Shown here: positions 26,128 through 39,307 of the stretch, in pieces | Layout: the number at the start of each line of letters is the position of its first letter | Numbering within the stretch: the stretch's first letter is position 1 | Position numbers and translations under genes: made by a program | NCBI GenBank assembly: GCA_037576195.1 | Contig: CM075103.1 | Location: 22,506,001 to 22,570,000, forward strand | DNA from: Phytoseiulus persimilis | Taxonomy: Eukaryota > Arthropoda > Arachnida > Mesostigmata > Phytoseiidae | DNA length: 64,000 nt | Reading direction: 5' to 3' | The notes under the pieces: model-generated | What the model saw: only the letters and a program-made list of their open reading frames with translations | Databases searched by the model: none | Told to the model about the DNA's origin: nothing

Positions 26128-28081
26128 CAGAACAATTCCGACCTGAACGATTTCATACAGATTGCCTCCGATTCGGAGCGAAGATGAGAAGAAAGTGGAC
26201 AAATGCACGATACCTCGATGGAAGAAGGATCTGCTTTCCGAGAGCTCCGTCGATGGAAACGTCGCCTCATGAGGTCATTTGCGGTGCGCGGCGCTCAACC
26301 GGAGCCTCAATCCGAACTCATGAAGTCCGCCAATTCGATACGATGGTACTCTGAAAGCGTGGGAAATTCTATCGGAACAGGAACGGGAATTCTACAGGGA
26401 AACGCCAGTGAGCCATCCATTTTAGACGCCACATACGCCCGCTCGAAAGTAAACACTTCTCTGTGGTTGTGTTGTGAGTGTTCGACGCTTCGCGAGAAGG
26501 CCTCAAGGAGCCACCTAACTTCTTTAGCAGCTATCTATTCAGAGCTATGCAAATTTCTACTCGTATGATTCTGCTCAGACTCTGCTAATCTAGGGCTTCG
26601 TCCAAGCTAGCCGAATTCACAATATGATTACTCCTTGAACTGGCTTGCGTCAGTTATCACGATGGATTGGAACATGAGAGGTTCAAGAGCTTTGGTTTGG
26701 CACTCGGAGCCGCACTGTGACATGGCACGAACCGAGGAGAGAACGGGATTCGGGTCGATTTGATGAATACGGCCGGCTTCCACGATTGACGTTTTGAAGC
26801 GTTTGGGTCCTCGTCAAACAGATGTGGCGGTCGATTCATCGAAGTCGATCCGAGACGTCAGCTCGAAGTTCAGATCCTCGAAGCCGTCTGACACTTCCGA
26901 ACTCGGCCAGTTGAGGATCCAACGTCGAGTTGACGACAAGGGAAACCGCGTACGAGCCGTTCTGCTTGTGTCTTCCTAGGGAGCCGACTCTCAGAAGGAT
27001 GATTCATGGCCGATGACTCAATATCGGTTCAATGAGATATCCTGAATATCATTTACAGTGAGTTTTGAGGTGTAATTATCGGAGAATTTTTTTTTGTCAG
27101 CGCGCTGTAAAAAGCGTCTCGCACTCGCTAAGTAGTGGGTAGGTTCGGAGAGGTATCCAAATATCGCTCGTTAATAACGTGAAGAGGAACGCTACTGAGG
27201 CTGGCTATTTGGGCGTCCGTTCACCGTCCAGAGCGGTAGCTCGCCACTTACCGAGCGAATTCACTACATTCTTTGGTAGTAGATTTTTTTTTTTTCTGGC
27301 TGACGATGTTACTGCTGCTCCCGGTGCTTCTGCCGTACACCATGAAGACACAACGACTACCGCTACCTAGAGCCGTACTTCCATTCAAAAACGAGCTTCT
27401 AAGCCTGCTGCGGTGTTGGTGGTGATGCGGTGGCATGCATACCATAGCTATTAGGGGGGTACCGTCAACAGGCCTGGGCTAGTCCATCCGGGCCGACGAG
27501 GAAGATGCTCGTAGTCATCGCTGGCCACGGTCTTCGCTGTCGTTGACGTCATCGGCGCGGCGTCCGTTCAAGTATCCAGCCGTGGTGACGGGAGTGGTCG
27601 CCGCGAAACACAAGCGAGCGAGCGACTAGCCAGGGTGTTGTTACTTTTGCTGCCTCAGCTGGACACTGTTCGAATTCCTTAGCTAGCACGTAGACCTCGC
27701 GCATGATGATCACCGTCCCTGAGACGCCGTTCGCGGGCATATGTTGTCCGAAAAAACAATCTGACTCCATCCAGATTTCCCTGGACCGCTACCTGGTCCC
27801 CCTCCTGCGGGTCCCTCCCGCGAAGCCTCCAATCGCGAAGTCGACCTTTCGGAAGCGCCGGAACACGAGGCCGAAGTATCGCTCGATGCGTCAAAATAAT
27901 ATTCGCGTCGTTACTCGCTACGGGAAGCTGTGAGCCCTCTCAAGATATGAGCGGTTCGACACTCATTACACGATCATGTGCATCATGGTCTTCTTTGGGT
28001 CGTTTCGAACCTTTCGCTCTTGTCGCAGCTAAACGTTGCCCATAAGCGCGATAGTAGTCTCATGCTGACGTGAAGGTCCAG

Positions 28082-28567
28082 ATGCGCCGCCAACATCAGA
28101 CGACATCATGCTGCGCGTTCTTGTCGTTTTTCGTCGTCGCCCTCAGTGGAGCAATACCTCACCAACCGATCCACCGACCGGCAGTCTGCAACCTTACGAG
28201 CCGTCAGCAGCGAACTCATGTTTCTGAAACCGATTGGTTCCCAGTTCGGCTTCTCGCTCGCGACGAACAACTTCCAGCGCGGTTGGAGCTATCGAATGGC
28301 TCGGTGATGAAGACCTCGTCAATGTTCATCGACGTGCGAGCCCTGCACTCTTTGAAAGTCTTCGATAATAGTTTCGAACATTCTCATCGACAGAAATATT
28401 CCCGTCTTGGCGATAGAGCTGATGAAACCCGGTTCGCGCGAAGCCACGACCCAGCGGATCCAGGTTTTCTGTCCAGGAGCTCCCCGGGCGGCGGACCCCG
28501 AGGCTACGAAAGACAGGGAGCGAGACAGATGGAGTTCGAAGATACGTATCTGGAAGTTTTACAGTAG
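28082..28567 (+). CDS. doubtful single-exon ORF with signal-peptide-like start
   Basis: An ATG opens a 161-codon frame. It begins with a basic stretch, then a strongly hydrophobic core (CCAFLSFFVVALSG), then a plausible cleavage region around GAIP. The rest is polar and Arg/Ser-rich, with no domain, only one further cysteine, and an acidic end (MEFEDTYLEVLQ). If real it would be a small secreted protein. I saw no poly(A) signal soon after the stop and no family resemblance. Frames of this length occur by chance in this window, so I rank it as doubtful. Confidence 0.18.
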   Translation: MRRQHQTTSCCAFLSFFVVALSGAIPHQPIHRPAVCNLTSRQQRTHVSETDWFPVRLLARDEQLPARLELSNGSVMKTSSMFIDVRALHSLKVFDNSFEHSHRQKYSRLGDRADETRFARSHDPADPGFLSRSSPGGGPRGYERQGARQMEFEDTYLEVLQ

Positions 28568-31500
28568 CTGTTGAAACAACTGACTTTTGCGCTGCTTCTC
28601 CTTAGTTGGCTCCCGCTGCTGGCGACGCATGCGATGGGATGGGCGTTCACATGAGTGAGCCGCCTCTTCAGCTCATATCTCTTTCCTGTTTCTGTTGTTG
28701 CTGCCGTGCTGCTGCTGCTGCTGTAGTACGTGATCTTAACTCCACCCAGAATGCGCCTTGCCGAACGGGCCTTACAGCGTCCGCGCGATGATAAAACACC
28801 TCCCGATAATTAAACTCGTTCCCGGTCGTGGCGGAACTACTACGTCTTAACGAAGTTCCGAATCGAGTGTTGCGGTACGCGCATGTCTTGTGACATACTC
28901 TGCGGGTCCGGCGGAGAGCGACGGCGGTCCCCCGGGGGCGTCCTCGCTCGACGTTCCGGAACCCCTTCAACACCGCTCCGTGCGGACGGGCCCCGCAACA
29001 TGCTCTGCTCGATCGCTCACCAGAATAGGCAACAAACGTACAGCAGCAGGGCGACTCGTGGATCACGCAGTAGCTGCTCCGGGGACTTTGGTTCGTTTCG
29101 CTCGTTCGCCGCAATGAACGAAGTGGATCAGCGGACCCTTGTACGTGATCTGTGAACTACCGAAGAACATGCTAGCTACATATGGAATCAGCTGGGGAGT
29201 GGTTTCGAACGGTAACAAAACCGGCCGCCGGATCGCTGAAGGGACTTCGCAGCAACTCTCGGAAAATGTTCTTCTGCGTCCTAGTCGCGGAAAGTCTCCA
29301 CAGCGGGCTGAGCTCTCGAGAGACGATTGGATCCCCAGCTACCGAGAGTAGGAGTTCTCCAGCGAGATCCTCCTTTGGTGAACGTGTCACTGATGTTTTC
29401 CGTAGAATTCGATCGCTTCCTCCACTCATCAGCTGAGTCTTCTCGAGCGGAGCAACGACACCCGCAGGAAACTTCGTGGAGTTTGCCGCGGCGCGTCAGC
29501 AGTTAGAGCGCGGAACCGCCGATACGATGACCTCGGAGTCCTCGATTCGCTGTCTGAGACATTTGCCTGACTCTGTCAGAATCGATCATGGAGAACTGCT
29601 TCAACGGGAAGGGTACGAGTTCCTCCGAAGGTCGACCCGAGGAGCATTCGCTGTGAGATTCCGGAAGCCGTTACAGAAACACTCCGAATCGTCGTTCACC
29701 CCTCTGTCTCGACTTCCATTTGGACTAGAGGCAGTGCGTGTCTTGATTCTGTATGCCTCTTTCCGTTTGAGTGATTCAGAACTCTCCGGGGACATGCGGT
29801 TCGCTCTCAACTCAGAGCCAACCTCGATCGGCAAGTCATCGCGAAATCGATTTCATCACTCACTAGCGCGATCGAGTTGACATGCTCCTCATCGTTGCCG
29901 GCCGAACAAAGAAGACGGAATGGACGGGTTACACATTCGCTGCAGTAATAAGACTGCTCGGCGGAACCGTCGCAGAATTTTCTGGGATGGTCAGCACACT
30001 TCAGCGTGCCAAGCTGTCTGGTTGTCTACCTGCCTTTAAGCCGGATCAATGAGAGGCCCTACGAGCTTTTCTACTACTACGACGGCGTGGCAAGTCGCTT
30101 GTCAATTTTTGCTCCTTCTGACTCGAATCGAGAATGCGCCCAATCCGTTGACCTGTTCTCTGCGGCGGAGTCAAGGACAACAGTTTCGAAGCTTCCCGAT
30201 CTTTCCCCGCCCCCCGTGCACATTTTCTCCCCAGCGGAAGGCTCGCGGAATTCGGACGCCTTCCGTGACGCTTCATCTGGCACGGTCGCTCTCAGGTCTT
30301 CCCTGACCGGGACGGGAGGTCGCTTCGAAGGGCGGCCGTGTCTGTCTGGCCGAACGGATGCTCAGGGATGTTCCCTCGTTTTTCTGAATGAATCGCGTGT
30401 GTCGAGATTGTACGCGACCGGAATCGATTGCTTCCGAGGAGATACGCACTCATGTGTGGCACTCAACAATCATCGTTTCACCACAAAAACTCAATCACGA
30501 GGATTTTGTCGTCCGACGTTCGTCGACTCCTCGGAGCTCGGACTGCTCCACCGGTGCGAGCGCTGCCTTTGGGAGTTCACCTGGAAGCGGCCGCGGGACT
30601 CGTCGAAAGGAGCTCGAGTCAGCGCACAAATGCGTTCATCGGATCGGTAGATTGTTCGATTAGAAAGGAGAATCGCACTGTCGTGGCAGGCTAAGTCCAC
30701 GATCACGCCGATCGGAGCAAAACAGAAGAACTGATGAGCTTTCAAACAAGATTGAACATCTAGTCTAATGTCGATGTCGGTTTCTGGTCCCAGGGGGTCC
30801 GAAACAAGTTTCAGTTGGCTACTGCCGTCAAACGCGCACGGTAGCGTCGCCTTTTTTTCCAGAAATTTCCGATCCCGTTCCTGGTTCCGCGATTTTCTTC
30901 GCTCCTCGGCTCCGAAAACAGTATCAGGACTGAGGAGCGAAGCTCAGAGAGAACATCCCGTATCGAGGAGGAGGGCTCGAGACGAACTCTCCTGAGACGA
31001 AAGCTCAGTGGACAGGAATGCGGATCGCGGATCCGTGAATGAGCAAACGATGTACCGAACGTGAGTGAATCCGTTTTCGTAGTAGAAGTTGTAGAGATAG
31101 TAGCGCCAGCACCCGCCGCCACCGATGGCGGAGCTATCAACTCCGTGAGGTGAGGTGAGCATTAGCTGCGGCTGCAGCACTGGCAACAACGGCAGCAGTA
31201 ACATGAAGACGGGCGGTTGGGAAGCTATCGTCATCGTCTGCTTGCCATTGGGGGTCCGTAACTCACGAGCGAGTTCGACGAGGCCCGAGGTCACGATGTT
31301 TGGTTTTCTGTAGCAGCGGATCCATCGAGCCATCCTAGATGAAATATCCGAAATATCAACACGGGCATCAGACAGCAATAATCTGCTGCTGTTCGTCAGC
31401 CGTCTCCGCCAGAAACGAGCCTGGCTCGGGGATTTTCGCTCTTCGAATGGAGCGCACTTTCGGAGGAGTCGAGGCTTGCCGAGAGCGTAGATCCTGGTAC

Positions 31501-32110
31501 TTTCGAGACACACTCTCGTGCGAGCGATGACTCCCCGTGGCAGAGAGTTGCGGCACAAGTTGAGGTTGACGTCCCACGAGCCTTTCTAAACTGGGTATGA
31601 CTCTCTTGTCAGCTCTCGCTTATTCGAACAAACCGATTCCCGGAGACAGAGGCGACGCCCACATCACTTCCAGCCGTTAGATCGTTGTTTTCAGCAGTGT
31701 GCTCATTTGCATACGATGGCAACCTCGCTGACCACGTTCGCAACCGCCGCGATCACCGCCTAGAATCACAGGAGTTGAACTCTGAGTGCTCTGGAATAAC
31801 TGGAGAGTAGGACGGAAGTTTCTCCGAATCCGAGTTCTCGGCCATTTCCGAACATACGAAAGTGCTGTGGCCAGGACAGAAGTACACTTTAAACTCGAAG
31901 GGTAACCTAGGTGCGATTCGAGCTGCGTGTTCAAATGAGGCGCGCGAACTCTTCGACCACAGCCCACCTCATTCATTCCAGCTCTCGGGCTCTCCCGAAA
32001 CTCCAGCTTTCAGACGCCAATTGATAACGCGATGAGTCAGTAACGGTCGTCGTTGTTGTTGTTGTTGAAAACGTAGATCGTGAGCTTGTTTGAAACCTCG
32101 TTCTTCAAGA

Positions 32111-32137
32111 AGCGAACGAGCGAGCGAGCGAGCGAGA
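32111..32137. repeat. (GCGA)n microsatellite
   Basis: Five to six GAGC/GCGA units. Confidence 0.8.
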
Positions 32138-35100
32138 ATCAACGCCAGCAAGAGAGAGCCAATATCCACCCGGATGAAATGAAATGAAAGCTCCTGCGGT
32201 AGCCGAATGGTAGCGAGAGGCTCGCGTTGAGAGGGGCCGAACCGGGGATCTACAGATGAGCGTAATGTTTTTGCTGCCGCTTCTGCTGCCGTCGTACCGT
32301 ACGCTCCCCGTCAACGCCGCCGCTGCTGTTGCCGCGCCGCAAAGTGGACGGACCGAATGACGACAATGCCTCATACAGATTCCTTCTCTCGACAAAGACG
32401 TTGACGACGGTTCGGGTTGAGCCTCGACTCCGCGAACGGTCACGAGCGACTCTGTGCGACCTCTGAGATCACTCCAGTCCAGAGTGACACAACTCCGCCG
32501 AACAGAGAGCGCGTCGAGACAACAAAGCAAACTGCTCTGACTGAATTCCGAATGGCGAGCCCCCGCAAAGACGTTTTGTGAATGACGAGAACCCCCTGAG
32601 AAAGTTGTACGTGATTTCATCGCGATTTCATTTCTGCAAGCGATCGGTTGAGCGTCAATCGAATGAGAGAACGGACGCTGGCGAGTAACGACCATCGACC
32701 GGCTACTCCACCGGGAAGCGTGTGTCGGTGCGTGTCACGACCTTTTCTTGCCCTCTCTGCGAGCAGTGCGAACGTTTCTATTGAACTGAGCACGACGTTC
32801 GCTGGTATTGCCTGCCTGCTGGCCGAGCAGCCAAACGGCTCGCCAACAATAATATGTTAAATGGATTCATGAAAATGCGTTTAGTAGCCGAAGTCTGTGC
32901 CGCCGCCGCCGCAGCTTCAGCTTGACTCCGCCACCAATCTTCAGCAACCGCAGCCGGTGGTAGCCAGGCTTCCAGTTTTGAGCTCGGTAGGTTATCGGCC
33001 CCTGGCGATGAGGTTTGTCAAAGAGCGACTGGAGTGCCGTTCATTTGGGTCCTATCAAAGTTTAGAAATGCACGGCTCCTCAACGGAATCGTAGCGTGCT
33101 CCGCAGCATCAAGCAAGAAAGTCCCTCCCGCGGAAACAGCGCCAACTATTAAAACGAGAGGAAAACGCTGAATAATTTGCCGGCAGAAGTCACTTTTAAG
33201 TGTCCTGACGGTCAGGTGAACTTGTGTACGTTCCTATGCAAATGAATTCAACGCGTATAGGGACGCGTTTGTGATTCGGTGTGAGCACCGGCGGCAAAGC
33301 GGGCAATCGGCTGCTGCCGAGTGAGTCTATTACTCCGCTAAGTCGAAAACGTACTGAATGCGCGGTTTTACATGTTTCGCTTTGAGGAGCAACGATGCTC
33401 CCACAGCTTCTGACAGTGCGTGCTCATCAAGAGACGCCCAACCACTTCCCTTCGACCAGTCCCTTCTTGAATTTCGCCCCTATTGCTCGTTGAGCCACTT
33501 GAATTCAGAATGAATTCAAATGTCGTCGGTTCCGCCGGAATTCACTTCTAGCTCTTGAACTCCTCACCTCGATGCTTCCGTCGGCCTCACACCAGCCATT
33601 CGTCATTCGTTCAATACTAAGATCAAAGATGTGATCAGACATTCATCCCGTATTCTCGTTGCAGCGGAAACTTTTCCACGCATCATCATGCCAGCTCCCG
33701 CGCTCCTCCCCGACCAACAGAAAATAGAACAGTCGAGCTGAAACAGCTTGAGCCTCCTTACCGAGGACTTGCATCGAAATCTTGAATTCTCAGTCGGAAG
33801 CTAAGTCTTTCCTTTCAGTCAGCTCTCCGCATATGTCCCACTCCAAGATCGCGCTGCTGACAGAATCGTCAAAATTACGGGGGATGAGCAGGGCGGTGAA
33901 AATTCAGAGCAAACACAACTGTAAGCGTCCAGTTACGCGGATATGGACCAGGAAACTCGGAAGACTGTCAAAGGTACACGTTTGCGACGGAAATCAAAAT
34001 TTTTCCCGTCCAATCTTCACTGCTCTCACCACGGGAGTACTTTCTGTGGGGAATCTTTTTTCGGGCTTGTGCCCTTTCGGCGGAGAATCTGTTTGGGAAC
34101 AATATGCGTCACCGGTCCGGAACAACTGATCTCAGGCATCTCTGGCTGGGAAATCTAGAGGGTCGTGAGGCGAATTCCGGGGGTGATTTCATCAAATAAC
34201 GTGAGGCAGGAGCCGCCAAATGGTCATCGAAGAAATGATGACTTTTCTCTGTCGAACGCGATCTGATCCGGTGGAGCGTTACTGTCGGATTGTGAAAACT
34301 CAGGGAACGGTCTCTAACGAAGGAGAAGATTGCTTCGGTACTCAGGATTACTGTACTATCTGAATAGATTTAGTTTGCCCCGTCGTTATCTAACCGCGGC
34401 TCCCGCCGCTGCTGCGGCAGCAGGATATCACTTATCGCCCATTAGAAGTCCTACGAACTCAGCTCGAATCCACTCCATTTATCTACCGCAGCTCGTGTTT
34501 CAAGTATCCAAATCTGAAGCAGCTCTGACTGACTGACTGTCTGTCGAACGGACCGCGAGGCTGACCGACTGCTCGACTTGATGTCAAACGACTGTAAATC
34601 ACGGCAATTTGTTGTTTGAGCGAGACAAAAACGTTTCGCTTAGGGCCACTGAGTCAAGCTGATCGCCCGTTTGCTCTGCCACCAGACGATCGCCAAAGGT
34701 TTTTCGCTTCGTTCCTAGATAAGAACGTGTGTATCCCATGCAGATACGGTATCCTCGAATCTCGACGCGTTGCGAGCTTCGGGACTCCGGAACCATTGTG
34801 CCACAAATCACGTGGCCGGTTTCCCGGTTGCACCTTGAGCTCCAAATCGTTAGGAAGGAAACTCCTCCCGTCCGAGCGCCACCTACGAACGAGAGCAACA
34901 ACTGTCTTTGAGATACTGATCGATGTTGCTTTTTGCACCGAGCTCTTACTGGACATCCGATATTCCAAGACTATCGTGATTCCTCCAAACATCGTAGGAT
35001 CGGCCTCGGGACGGCATCGAAGACTCTCGCGGCGTTTTATCCTCTCCGAGCTCGCTTCGGCGGTCTCCGACAGCGGGCGGACAGGAGAGAGAGAAAGGGT

Positions 35101-36189
35101 TCCGCCAGCAATCGGAAAACCGCGACCCTTCTTCTGCTGTAAATCACGAACTAATCATTCTTTTGAGCGAGCGCTCGACTCGAAGTGAAGCAACGTCAAC
35201 CACCCACTGATCGCACAGTCAACGGCCAGCACCCTTGGTTTACACTCTCGCAACTTATAACGTAGAAGTCATCGTATATGTGGCCTTTCAGGAGCCGCTT
35301 TCACTGCTGGCTGTAAACTCTACTGAATACAGCCAACAGGGCGACAACAGCAGGCCTTTGAAGTCGTATTTCATGACTTGTGTCGTGTCCTCAACCATCT
35401 CCGACCCGATGCGACGGTGCTATCGCTCGACTGAAGAATCTCCTTCGCCTTTTCGAGCGATTCCTAATCACATGCCTCACGGACGATTCGGCCTGCATCA
35501 GCTTGACCAGCCATCTCTTTCGGTCTCGCGCGAACGCTACACTCCACGAGCTGTGACAAGTAACTTCAAGTACGCCCCATTGGCTAAAGCGTCGGCTCAA
35601 AACAATTCTCCGGTGAAATGTCCCGCGCCATCGGCAAACAGAGACGCCACCAATGTACGCAATGACAAACCATAACGCTTAAAGCGGAGCTCTTCGAAAA
35701 GAATGACACGTTATCGAACGTTGATCAATACGCGACTCTCTTGATTCGATACGGGCGAATCACCTTTTCTACGTCCGGGATCCATCGTGAAACTCGCAGC
35801 ATGGTCTTTGATGCCGCAACAGTTCCCAGAATTCACTCTAAGCCGTGTCTGGCGAGGTACTCGAAATTCCAGCCGGACTGCGAAACTTTCGTTTTCGACC
35901 TCTTGCGCCTCTAGAAGTAGAGGGACTCGGAACGAATGCGACTCTTTCTTGGGACTCTCTCCGACTCTGTCCCTCAAACGAGCTCCCCTAGGAAAGTTCC
36001 TCGAGAAAGAGCTCGCAACCACGAACACTCCAGTGATTCGATCCACCTTTAAAGCGTTTTGAGAGGGATGTGATGAAATCGAGTGAGATCCCAGTTTCTG
36101 CTCAGAAAGTAACGGTTTGCCAAAATCACAGAGTCCGTCTCCCTGCTCAGGCCAAAATGAAAGCGACGACGCAGATTGTTCTGCATCAT

Positions 36190-36459
36190 ATTTATTTCAA
36201 TATCGATTGTGGTATTGATCATTGAGGAAGCAGAGAATCTCCCCAGTCTTCATGCAGGGCTGCTATAAATAAGCGTTCGCTCTATCGGTATTTACATGTG
36301 TGCACAGTGATACTGGACCGCTACAGAAGGAGAGATCACCGACACGAGTATGAAGTTCTACTTTGGTCACGCGGTTTTTCCTTGGTTGTCGCCCTCTTTG
36401 AAACGGTTCAGTTTTCCTCGAGATCCAAGATCGTTATCGGTTCGCCTCGATTCCGGTTC
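36190..36459 (-). other. 3' UTR of odd-skipped gene B with poly(A) signal
   Basis: On the minus strand an AATAAA (plus-strand TTTATT at 36191-36196) lies about 265 nt after the stop of gene B. No other canonical signal is nearer, so it is the likely polyadenylation signal. Confidence 0.5.
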
Positions 36460-37911
36460 TCAATAGTCATCCGTCGTTTCCTCGTCCATCGACTCGTCGG
36501 AGCTTCCGCTTATGTATTCCGCCTTGATTCCGTGAGTGAGCAGATGACGACGAAGATCGCAGTTCCTCCTGAACTCTTTCTTACAGTGGTCACACGTGTA
36601 CGGCTTGATGTCGGTGTGCGTCAGCTGATGAGTTTTCAGATTCGATCGCTGGTTGAAAGTACGGCCGCACTGGAGACACTTGTGAGGCGAGTCTTCCATG
36701 TGGAGCATCTTGTGGACAGCGAGAGTGCGGCTCTGGCAGAAGCCCTTGCCGCATTCGGCGCACTTGAACGGCTTCTCTTTCGAATGAATGTACCTGCAAG
36801 CGGAAAACAAAGCTCAGTCTGGCGGATTTCACTGCGTGACGGCTCATGGCCTGAGCGAGGCTGCAGAGTGAAGATTCACGCTGTGGGCTCGCTCAGGTGC
36901 ATGAGGTGATCTGCTTGACTGACGACCGACTGACGCCTGACTGCTCCAGGAAGGAAGCTCCGTTAGTCGAATCAATGAGCCTATCGACTCAGGAGCGCTC
37001 CGGAAGAAAGCCTCCCAACCGTTTGTACCGTTAAACATCTGCCCGCTCTGTCGTTCGAAATGGCTGCCGGGCCTTCTGGGGGCGCATCATCCATACTGTT
37101 GACTTGTTTGATTTGAAAAACCCTCGGACGCCATCAACTTTAACGCTCCGATTCGAACCGTGCCCGCCGAGGGATCAGACAGAGGGAGCACGGCTTCCGC
37201 TCAGACAGGGTTCTCCCTCACCTCTTCCACCCCAATATCAGCTAGAGTTCATTAATTACCTGTGATCCCTCAGGTGATCCTGACGACGGAATGCTTTGTG
37301 GCAGATGTCGCAGTTGTAAGGGCGCTCGTCGGTGTGCGTCCTCTCATGAATCATCAAGTTGTAGCTCTTGGTGAAACGACGGTTACAAAACCGGCAGACG
37401 AACTCCTTCTTCGCTCGCGTCGAGGTTGGTTGCTGCTGCACTTGGTTGAATTTCTCAATTGGGAGGACGTCTTTGATGGGCTTCGCGATCGGCTCTTGTA
37501 AAGCCTGCAGCTGAAGCTTATGTTGCTGACGTTCTATTTCCTGCCTATGCTTCTGGTACTGTTGCTGTTGCGAGCAGAGCTGTTGGAAAATGATGTTCCT
37601 AATGGCGAGCTCATGGCTCCTCTGAACCATCGAGGCGGAGGTGACCGTGGCTTGAGCTTCGCGTTCGAAGCTGCTGACTTTGTCTTCCACAGCGGATTCG
37701 GCGAGCTTGGCGAAGTTGAACTTCTTGCTCGCTTGAGGAAGTGCGACATTGCTGCGATTCGGTACGAAAGCCGACTGTAAACTCTGGATCGGGGGTGACG
37801 ACGACGGCGAATAGCAAGTGAGATTGTAGCGCGGCGACTGCCGATGCAAATGGAGGAACGCCGGATGGTTCTCTGGAGTGGTGGGCGGGGTGGGGAGGCA
37901 CCGCTCGTGGC
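36460..37911 (-). CDS. odd-skipped family C2H2 zinc-finger transcription factor, gene B
   Basis: A second Odd-skipped/Sob/Bowl/Osr family nuclear regulator, facing gene A. The firm coding exons are 37911-37260 and 36793-36460, separated by a 466-bp phase-2 intron (GTAATT donor, TTGCAG acceptor) at the same codon as in gene A. The upstream exon opens at a strong acceptor (pyrimidine tract then CCAG, ending at 37912) in phase 1, as in gene A. The protein has the motif FNFAKLAES (about 37694-37720), then a glutamine-rich helical stretch (QQQQ and [13 protein letters not shown]). Five C2H2 fingers follow, with linkers TDERPY, SKEKPF, EDSPH and TDIKPY. Finger 5 has normal C-X2-C spacing. The tail is short and acidic (MDEETTDDY). 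With the candidate first exon at 39308-39356 the coding sequence is 1035 nt, 344 aa. Assignment to odd, sob or bowl is open. Confidence 0.93.
36794..37259 (-). other. intron of odd-skipped gene B
   Basis: GT-AG intron of 466 bp on the minus strand. The split codon AG|G restores Arg between the two histidines of finger 2, as in gene A. Confidence 0.9.
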
Positions 37912-39307
37912 CTGGAAAAGGAAAGCACTGCTCGTCAAAGTTTTCCTCGGATACACCTTGAATCAGCGTGAAATGACTGGCCGTGCAAAACGTCTTCGCG
38001 AAGCTCTGTCACCAATCGCTTGGGGCCTCAGGGGCTTGTAATGAGCCGGCCGAAACTGAGCGAGCGTTGAGCGAGCTGAGGAACGCTACCGAAATTACTC
38101 GAATGGCTCGACCGACGGACAAGCCAGCGGATGCTCCTGCCTTGCTTAACCGATCCTGTCGGCTCGCTGTCTTCGATGGATAGGCAGAAGCAGCAACCGA
38201 AAAACGTACGAATGGACGGACGGACCGACAAAGAGCGCTACAGTGATGCTCAATGGGAGTGCCCACAGTGAGCCGCTATGATCCGCCAGTTTCGGGCAAA
38301 CGGACAGATTCCTCGTCCGCCAGAGCTCGCTCCGTCAGCCCTCGCACGTTGATGGACCGTTCCCGAGAACGCAGTTTGGAAAGCTACCGGGAAGCCACTG
38401 CTAGATTGAGCGAAAGTTCCGACTTTTGATTGAAGAGCCGTGAGACGAGAGAACGGCGTGAACGTTTGGAGTGACGCCTGGAGCGGCGGAATGCAAGAAC
38501 TACTCAGAATGAAGGATGGTCGCGTTCCGAGATCCAGAACATCACGAACGATGCTGCATTTATAGGTTTCGGTGAGCGCGGCACAGCACCGCTGAACACA
38601 ATTAGGCAAACAGACGGTCAGCTGCCCAACCGCCGGCGAAAACTCGAAGTAGAACGACAGATGTTTGTCCCAAAGCGTCAGTGCGGTGTCTGTCTACGTA
38701 AGTGCGTGTGTTTCTGTGTACACGGTGCGCTACCAAAATGCGTCGTCGGAGAAAACTGTCCTACTGTTCGTTCTCCGCGTAGACGCCTCCTTCAAATCTG
38801 TCGGCGACGAAACAAACAGGAACGCCCGATGGTTACATATTCGGCTCTCTTCCTAAACCTGCGAGTCCAAAGAGTTCCCTCATGAGCTCTCGGCAAAGAG
38901 GGGAAGGAGAACGGTTCCCGTTTTCAAGATGGAAAACGTGCGCGCGAACCGATCCGCGACTATTTGCGAAACCCTTGCGCGACTTGCACGACGAGTTCTG
39001 GTTCGCACGTGTGTGGTCACACTTGTTGAGTGAGCGGGGCGACCCGCAGGCCCCGCGGACCCGTACAAGAAGAATATACTTCATTGTACTGATACAATCT
39101 GATTCATCGAGAGCTTCCTCGCACACGGATTGATCTGTTGCCGCTGCGGCCGTCGCCGTCAAGTCGAGGCCGATACCGTTCGCCGCAGCGGCTGTCAACG
39201 ATTCAACTACAACTGCACAATCTCTCGACCAAAGGATCGAACGCCGAGTGACGTCGATCTTCGCGGAGCCCTGGCGCGGGGACCGATGAAAATGAATAGC
39301 CACTCAC

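Larger units (their letters stand above)
11263..36189. other. 25-kb intergenic region between the two odd-skipped genes
   Basis: I find no convincing exon here on either strand. Every open frame of 100-240 codons is Arg/Ser/Pro-rich, usually overlaps an equally long frame on the other strand, and shows no domain. No third odd-skipped finger array (drm- or sob-like) is present, since the words [11 protein letters not shown] or QRSNLKTH do not recur. The interval contains homopolymer runs, period-4 repeats and two AACAGTAGC words. It is a likely home of long-range enhancers for the flanking genes. Confidence 0.5.

Noticed and set aside
32190-32260. tRNA-like stretch with TAGCCGAATGGT and CCGAACC
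   Set aside because: The spacing and stems of a tRNA cannot be drawn, and the B-box order is wrong for the apparent A box.
11263-36189. Known conserved arthropod miRNAs (let-7, miR-1, miR-9, miR-10, miR-124, bantam and others)
   Set aside because: The mature sequences I looked for by eye do not occur; look-alikes such as GTTGTATAGT near 11152 lack the let-7 seed.
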